Made by a program: the position numbers and the translations under genes. A DNA stretch of 59,250 nucleotides from an uncultured bacterium (GTDB taxonomy: Bacteria > Cyanobacteriota > Vampirovibrionia > Gastranaerophilales > Gastranaerophilaceae). The notes under the pieces are model-generated. The model was not told the origin of the DNA. It made no database searches and saw only the letters and a list, made by a program, of their open reading frames with translations. The stretch spans positions 1-59,250 of the forward strand of contig CANENE010000012.1 in the NCBI GenBank assembly GCA_947428835.1, written 5' to 3'. Each line of letters starts with the position of its first letter. The stretch's first letter is position 1. Below are positions 53,167-59,250 of this stretch, one piece after another.

Positions 53167-54051
53167 ATGAAAGAATTTGATTTTTTAAATATAATATCAA
53201 AGAATTTATCAGATAGCTCTTTTCTTGGAGACGATTGCGCTTGTCTAAAAGATTATAACCTTGTTCTTTCAACGGATACTTTGGTTGAAGATGTTCATTT
53301 CAGTTTTCGCTATATGACAATAGCAGACGTTGCTAAAAAAGCCCTTGCGGTCAATGTTTCTGATATTTTAGCATCAGGTGCCAAGCCTAATTATGCCCTA
53401 ATTTCACTAAGCGGCAAATTAGATAGCGAATTTATAGATGAATTTTATTTGGCACTAAATGAAGAAACTCAAAAATACAACCTTAAAATAATAGGCGGCG
53501 ATTTAACAGGCGGCAATAAAATTTCAATTACTGTTACAATACTTGGAGATACAAAAAATCGAAATATCTCAAAAAGAAGCAGCGCTAAAATAGGCTATAT
53601 TATAGGGGTAACAGGCTCTTTTGGCTATAGCAAAAAGGGGTTGGATGATATTCAAAAAGGATTGGAAAATAAATATACGAAATTTCATAAATACCCGATA
53701 TTATATCCAAAAATATCTGATTTTATCGGTTTAAATACCAAAAATCCCTATGCAATGATGGACGCTTCCGACGGACTTTTTGATTGCCTGTATCAAATTT
53801 CATCTAAAAGCAAGGTGAAAGCAAGTATAGAATATAAAAAAATTCCAACCGATATTGAAGATAAAAATACGGTTTTATTTGGAGGGGAAGATTATAGCCT
53901 TGTTTTTGCAATGGAAAAAGATGATTTTTTGAATTTGAAAGAAAATTTTAAACAAGAAGTCTTTGAAATCGGTATAATCCAAGAAGGTACAGGCGTTTTT
54001 GCGGATAATATTGAAATAAAAGAAAACAAAAGCTTCAGGCATTTTGAATAG
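53167..54051 (+). CDS. thiL: Thiamine-monophosphate kinase
   Basis: ThiL phosphorylates thiamine monophosphate to the active diphosphate cofactor. The 294-residue protein shows LGDDCACL, STDTLVEDVHFSF, ALAVNVSDILASGAKPNYALISLS, GGDLTGGNKISITVTILGD, MMDASDGL and FGGEDYSLVFA. It starts 2 bp after aroQ without a clear ribosome site of its own, suggesting coupling. Confidence 0.94.
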   Translation: MKEFDFLNIISKNLSDSSFLGDDCACLKDYNLVLSTDTLVEDVHFSFRYMTIADVAKKALAVNVSDILASGAKPNYALISLSGKLDSEFIDEFYLALNEETQKYNLKIIGGDLTGGNKISITVTILGDTKNRNISKRSSAKIGYIIGVTGSFGYSKKGLDDIQKGLENKYTKFHKYPILYPKISDFIGLNTKNPYAMMDASDGLFDCLYQISSKSKVKASIEYKKIPTDIEDKNTVLFGGEDYSLVFAMEKDDFLNLKENFKQEVFEIGIIQEGTGVFADNIEIKENKSFRHFE

Positions 54052-54259
54052 ATTTTAATTGCTATAAGGATTTTGCTGCACCACTTGGAAAGAAGCTAAA
54101 CAGCCCGGTTCCAAATTGTATACAAACCGATATTAATACATCGGATTATTTATTAGTTGTAATTAAAATTATCCCGCACAATGACACAACTTCAGTTCAT
54201 AAAATTTCCATTATTTAATAATTAATGTAAAATATAAATAATCAAACAGGAACAAATTT

Positions 54260-55120
54260 ATGATAACACCTGAACAATTGCAAATTAAAAAACCAAATAA
54301 AAAGCTTTTAGAGCAAATGAATTCGGTGGATTTAAAGGAAGAGACCATCTTTGAAAAAGAGTCCTTTTTCCATAATTTAAAAGTGGTTAAAAGTCCTGTC
54401 GGGATTTTTTTAAAATACCTTGAAACCTATCAGGCAGGCTTTATAAATACAAAATACTATAAAGGCAACCTGCCTTATATAAATTACTTTTTAATCCCTT
54501 ATTTGATGAATAAAAATATCAAAGACATTTTATTCATAGGATTTGGCTCAGGAAGAATTATCAATCAATACGAAAAAATCTTTGAAAATCTAAAAAGAAT
54601 TGATATAGTCGATCTTGAAGAAAATATCTTTGAAATAGCACACAAATATTTCGATTTCAGGCAGAGTAAAAAACAAAATTTCTTTCTTCAAGACGCTATA
54701 ATTTATCTTAAAACAACAAAGAAAAAATACGATTTAATTGTTGTTGATGTCGCCGGAAACATTGGAATTGATGAAAGATTTATAAGCGATGAATATTTTA
54801 GCCTTATTAAAGACCATCTTAAAAGCAAGGGTATTTTTGTATCTAATATGCCATCAAGCAGGAATATAAAAGAAAGCAAATTCAGCCAAGACCTGATTAA
54901 AAAATATAAAAGGCATTTTGAATTTCTTAATTTATATAATGGCGAAACCTCAAATAAAATCTTTTATAAAACGTTTTTTAATATAGATGAAATTATCCTT
55001 GATATAACAAATTTGATTATAATTGCTTCAAATAAAGCACAAAAACTATCTAAGGATTATTTAAAAATACAGGATTTAGGAATTGATATCGAAAGCTATA
55101 TTAAAGACAAAATAGATTAA
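54260..55120 (+). CDS. Spermidine synthase-like methyltransferase-fold protein
   Basis: A 286-residue protein with a Rossmann fold: YINYFLIPYLMNKNIKDILFIGFGSGRI, IDIVDLEENIFEIA, QDAIIYLKTTKKKYDLIVVDV. This is the aminopropyltransferase/SpeE layout, with an N-terminal beta region (SPVGIFLKYLETYQAG). The DVAGN region replaces the usual DSTDP catalytic Asp stretch, so true spermidine synthase activity is uncertain. AGGAAC precedes the ATG. Its end overlaps atpC by 4 bp, convergently. The 208-bp gap before it shows nothing clear. Confidence 0.75.
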   Translation: MITPEQLQIKKPNKKLLEQMNSVDLKEETIFEKESFFHNLKVVKSPVGIFLKYLETYQAGFINTKYYKGNLPYINYFLIPYLMNKNIKDILFIGFGSGRIINQYEKIFENLKRIDIVDLEENIFEIAHKYFDFRQSKKQNFFLQDAIIYLKTTKKKYDLIVVDVAGNIGIDERFISDEYFSLIKDHLKSKGIFVSNMPSSRNIKESKFSQDLIKKYKRHFEFLNLYNGETSNKIFYKTFFNIDEIILDITNLIIIASNKAQKLSKDYLKIQDLGIDIESYIKDKID

Positions 55121-55530
55121 TAGTGTTTGTTTTTAGCATGCATTCTTGCAATTGCTTTAGATAGAGAAATCTGTGCTCTAAATATATCAAGATCGTCTTC
55201 TTTAGCTTGAAGCCTTGCCTGTGCCCTTTTATAGGCCTCATTTGCTCTTGTTTCATCAATATCTGCATCTAATTCTGCAATATCAGTCAAAATCGTTGCC
55301 TGATTATTTTCAAATTGCAAAATGCCGCCCATAGCGGTAAAGCAAGTAGAAACACCATCTTTAACGAATTTTCCAACCCCTATATCAAGCGCACAGACAA
55401 TAGGCAGATGATTTTTTAAAATCCCAAGATGCCCGTCTGTTGCTTTAACATAAAGCTCATCGATATCATCTTCGACAACAATTTGTTCGTGGGTTATTAT
55501 TTTTAAATGTATTGTTGTATCTTGTGTCAT
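55117..55530 (-). CDS. atpC: ATP synthase F1 epsilon subunit
   Basis: The 137-residue protein has the beta-sandwich (HLKIITHEQIVVEDDIDELY, GHLGILKNHLPIVCALDIG) and the C-terminal two-helix region (RAQARLQAKEDD). It regulates and couples the F1 motor. It follows atpD by 10 bp. The other atp genes are absent, as in the cyanobacterial beta-epsilon operon. Confidence 0.94.
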   Translation of the reverse strand: MTQDTTIHLKIITHEQIVVEDDIDELYVKATDGHLGILKNHLPIVCALDIGVGKFVKDGVSTCFTAMGGILQFENNQATILTDIAELDADIDETRANEAYKRAQARLQAKEDDLDIFRAQISLSKAIARMHAKNKHY

Positions 55531-55540
55531 TTATCTGTCC

Positions 55541-56971
<1,431 letters not shown>

Positions 56972-57087
56972 TTATAAATACTTTCTATCTATAGATTATA
57001 ACGAAAATGAAGTTTTTACAATTAGTTTACAAAGTGGAAGAAAGGACATATCTTTAAATTGATGTATAGTTATTTCATTGTAAGGAG

Positions 57088-57180
57088 AGCTTTACCCGAC
57101 GCGGTAATCCAAGACATTGATGTGGGTTATGCAGACACCTTGGAGCTGGACTGCTTCATTCCTCGCAGTGACGAATTAGG
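57088..57180. repeat. Dispersed intergenic repeat near pilin-like gene 4
   Basis: Contains GCGGTAATCCA and, at its end, CATTCCTCGCAGTGACGA, matching the family at 13938-13990 in inverted form. It fills the 294-bp gap between atpD and the pilin-like gene; no gene seen there. Confidence 0.7.
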
Positions 57181-57188
57181 AAGCTTTT

Positions 57189-57219
57189 AAAAAAAGAGGT
57201 CTGAAAAACTTCAAACCTC
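57189..57219 (-). terminator. Rho-independent terminator of pilin-like gene 4
   Basis: Minus-strand stem GAGGTTTGAA/TTCAGACCTC (one bulge) followed by T7, the same position and context as after the other three genes. Confidence 0.85.
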
Positions 57220-57250
57220 GTAATCTAACACAAAAAATAACATGAAAACT

Positions 57251-59250
57251 TTACATACTTGAATAGTCCAATCCGTCATACACGCATCTTGCACTAAAAG
57301 CATAGGTATTTGCATGTTCACTATTTGGTATAAAATTATCGTACATTGTAAAATATTTATTGGTCCCTCCGGAAGTGCCTGTCCATAAGTAATTTGGATA
57401 ACAGTAACTGGCAGAACCCGGGCAATAACTTGCATAATAACATCTTACATATCCTGAGCGGATTTCTGCGGAGCAAAGCTGCAGTCCGTCTTTACCTCTG
57501 TTATTATTTACAATTTCCTGGTAATTTCTCATATTTGCAAGTTCGCTGTTGGTAGGAAGTCTCCAATATCCTGCTTTGGTTCCGCCTACGCTATGAGCTT
57601 TACAGGCGGCATTCGCTGCATCCCATTGACACACTGTTCTTGTACAACCTGAATAATCAGCTCCCGAATTTCCAACCATGCCGCAATAACCCGGATCAGC
57701 AGTCACTCCCGCCCAACAGCATTTTGGAGAATTACTGCAGGTTTGACCTGCCGCTATTTTACTGTAACCGCTTGGTAATTTTGGTCCCGAACCGCCTGAG
57801 CCGCCATCACCTACATTAAATTTAGTTACACATAGATTTCTCATTCCGCCTGCGTGTTTCTTATGTACAAATATTGCAACTAATTTATCACAATCCGCTT
57901 GGCTTTTGGGTTCATCTTCGGGAGCATTTTTGTCATCATAATCCGTTACTTCTTCGACTTTTCGAACAGTTCCATCATACACGCATCTTGCACTAAAAGC
58001 GTAACTACCTGCGTGATCACCTGCTCCTATAAAATTATCATATATTACGGAATATTTATTAGTTTCGCCAGAAGTTGATGACCACAAATAATTTGGATAA
58101 CAATAACTTGCCGAACCCGGACAATAACTTGCTTGATAGCATCTTACGTAACCGGAGCGAAAATCGGCTGAACAAAGCTGCAAGCCATCTTTACCTCTAT
58201 CGTTGTTTATAATTTCCTGATAATTCCCCATACTTCCAAGTTCCGCTTCAGTAGGGAGTCTCCATGCACCTGCTTGTGTTTTTCCTCCTGCAGTCCACAT
58301 TAAGCAAGCTTCGTTTGCAGGGTTCCAGTTGCAAAGCGTTCTTTTGCACCCCGAATAATCAGCTCCTGCATTGCCTGTTACACCACAAGCAGTTGTCTCT
58401 GCCGTTTGTCCTTTCCAACAGCAATAACCGGGTTGAGAACATTTTTGCCCCGAGCTCATAATATAATTATTGTAAGCAGATGGAATTGTAGGACCTGAAC
58501 CGCTTGGACCCGAGTCTCCCACATTATATTTACTTACACATAAATTTCTGCCGCTTCCTGCGTATTTTTTATGTACGAATATAGCAGTCAATTTATCACA
58601 ATCCGCCTGGCTTTTTGGTTCATCTTTAGGAGCATTACTATCGTCATAGCCACTTAAATCTTCGCTATAATTATCAGCTTTTGTGATGCCGTCATATACG
58701 CATCTTGCACTGAAAGCATAAGTTGAATCATGACCTGTTGTTATACTAAAATTATCATACATTGGTATGTGTTTACTAATATCAGTTGCGGTAGACGACC
58801 ACAAAAAATTTGGATAACAATAACTTGCCGAACCCGGACAATAACTTGCTTGATAGCATCTTACCAAGCCCGCACCTGTACTGCTTGAACACAACTGCAA
58901 ACCGTCTTTTCCTTTGTTATTATTTATTTCATTTTTATAAATAGACCAGGTGCTAAATTCAGCACTCGTTGGAAGCCTCCAGGCACCAACAGCTGTGGCA
59001 CCAAAAGCGTTATATTGCCTGCAGGCAGCATTTGCCGCATCCCAATTACAAACAGTTCTTGTGCAACCGGAGTAATTTGCTCCTGCATTTCCATCTATAC
59101 CACAAGCAGTCGTCTCTGCAGTTTGTCCTTTCCAGCAGCAAGCACCTGCCTGAGGACAACTTTCACTATTTGCACCAAGCACTTTGTATGTATTTGGTAT
59201 CGGAGGTCCAAACCCGTCAGGACCTGCGTCTCCTACATTGTATTTAGAAA
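57251..59250 (-). CDS. Type IV pilin-like Cys-rich surface protein, C-terminal part (runs off the window)
   Basis: The frame is open to the right edge (666 residues seen); no true start is present, and the GTG at 59182 is internal. Three modules are visible, each with KYNVGD, CCWxGxT, YSGC-RTxC, WRLPT, GLQLC, PGSASYCYPN and FSARCVYDG. The first lacks its first residues because of the edge. In order, they match modules 2, 3 and 4 of the 1000-residue gene: CRQYNAFGATAVGAWRLP is identical in the first pair. So a first module and prepilin N-terminus should lie beyond the edge, and probably an XRE regulator. C-terminus is YDGLDYSSM. Confidence 0.88.
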   Translation of the reverse strand, partial: SKYNVGDAGPDGFGPPIPNTYKVLGANSESCPQAGACCWKGQTAETTACGIDGNAGANYSGCTRTVCNWDAANAACRQYNAFGATAVGAWRLPTSAEFSTWSIYKNEINNNKGKDGLQLCSSSTGAGLVRCYQASYCPGSASYCYPNFLWSSTATDISKHIPMYDNFSITTGHDSTYAFSARCVYDGITKADNYSEDLSGYDDSNAPKDEPKSQADCDKLTAIFVHKKYAGSGRNLCVSKYNVGDSGPSGSGPTIPSAYNNYIMSSGQKCSQPGYCCWKGQTAETTACGVTGNAGADYSGCKRTLCNWNPANEACLMWTAGGKTQAGAWRLPTEAELGSMGNYQEIINNDRGKDGLQLCSADFRSGYVRCYQASYCPGSASYCYPNYLWSSTSGETNKYSVIYDNFIGAGDHAGSYAFSARCVYDGTVRKVEEVTDYDDKNAPEDEPKSQADCDKLVAIFVHKKHAGGMRNLCVTKFNVGDGGSGGSGPKLPSGYSKIAAGQTCSNSPKCCWAGVTADPGYCGMVGNSGADYSGCTRTVCQWDAANAACKAHSVGGTKAGYWRLPTNSELANMRNYQEIVNNNRGKDGLQLCSAEIRSGYVRCYYASYCPGSASYCYPNYLWTGTSGGTNKYFTMYDNFIPNSEHANTYAFSARCVYDGLDYSSM

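Overview
The window is AT-rich and carries a gene set that points to an anaerobic, fermentative, Gram-negative-type bacterium, most likely from the non-photosynthetic sister lineage of Cyanobacteria (Vampirovibrionia/Melainabacteria, Gastranaerophilales-like). The clues are: an isolated atpD-atpC pair, as in the cyanobacterial split ATP synthase operon; kdsA (Kdo, so an outer membrane); a Na+-pumping decarboxylase operon; AMIN-domain amidases; PilT; and several lineage-type proteins of unknown function. This assignment is inference, not a search result.

Layout, left to right. 1-2.6 kb: a two-module pilin-like surface protein with a divergent XRE regulator, then a small broken gene. 2.7-11.1 kb: murI and a cell-wall amidase, two sugar ABC permeases, a small operon ending in prmC, a second amidase and kdsA. 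11.2-13.7 kb: recA directly followed by an RfbA-like nucleotidyltransferase, then a 53-residue small protein with its own strong promoter. 13.7-18.1 kb: a four-module pilin-like protein of 1000 residues with a divergent double-XRE regulator, flanked by intergenic repeats. 18.2-22.0 kb: a birA-oadG-oadA-oadB operon for a biotin-dependent Na+-pumping decarboxylase with its own short biotin ligase. 22.2-26.8 kb: a Trp-rich 29-codon ORF with an attenuator-like layout before a membrane protein, then map, an EF-hand protein, a REC-HD-GYP regulator and tRNA-Arg(CCU). 26.8-31.7 kb: a CDF metal transporter, an MtnX-like phosphatase, a class III aminotransferase, a hydrolase with a Cys nucleophile, and two unknown genes. 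32-33.9 kb: a third pilin-like protein with XRE regulator. 33.9-35.5 kb: leuD-leuB. 35.6-39.8 kb: a winged-helix protein, rpmF (with an unusual tail), plsX, fabD, fabG and an ankyrin protein. 40.2-54.1 kb: GGDEF/degenerate HD-GYP protein, pilT, infC (AUU start), mtnA, ruvC, yhaM-like, cinA/pncC, a CpaE/CpaF-like pair with a degenerate CpaF, ribD, aroQ, thiL. 54.2-57 kb: a SpeE-like methyltransferase convergent with atpD-atpC. 57.2 kb to the edge: a fourth pilin-like multi-module protein cut by the window.

The most unusual content is the family of four pilin-like proteins. Each complete one has a type IV prepilin N-terminus and two to four Cys-rich modules of about 215-235 residues, a divergent XRE regulator, a conserved 3' stem-loop terminator and dispersed repeats just downstream. 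The 1000-residue member and the truncated member are colinear paralogues: the head of each module is conserved by position between genes, whereas the tail is homogenised within each gene. This looks like a regulated, recombining surface-protein repertoire. A second theme is promoters whose -10 box ends a few bases before the ATG with no Shine-Dalgarno site, suggesting frequent leaderless mRNAs.
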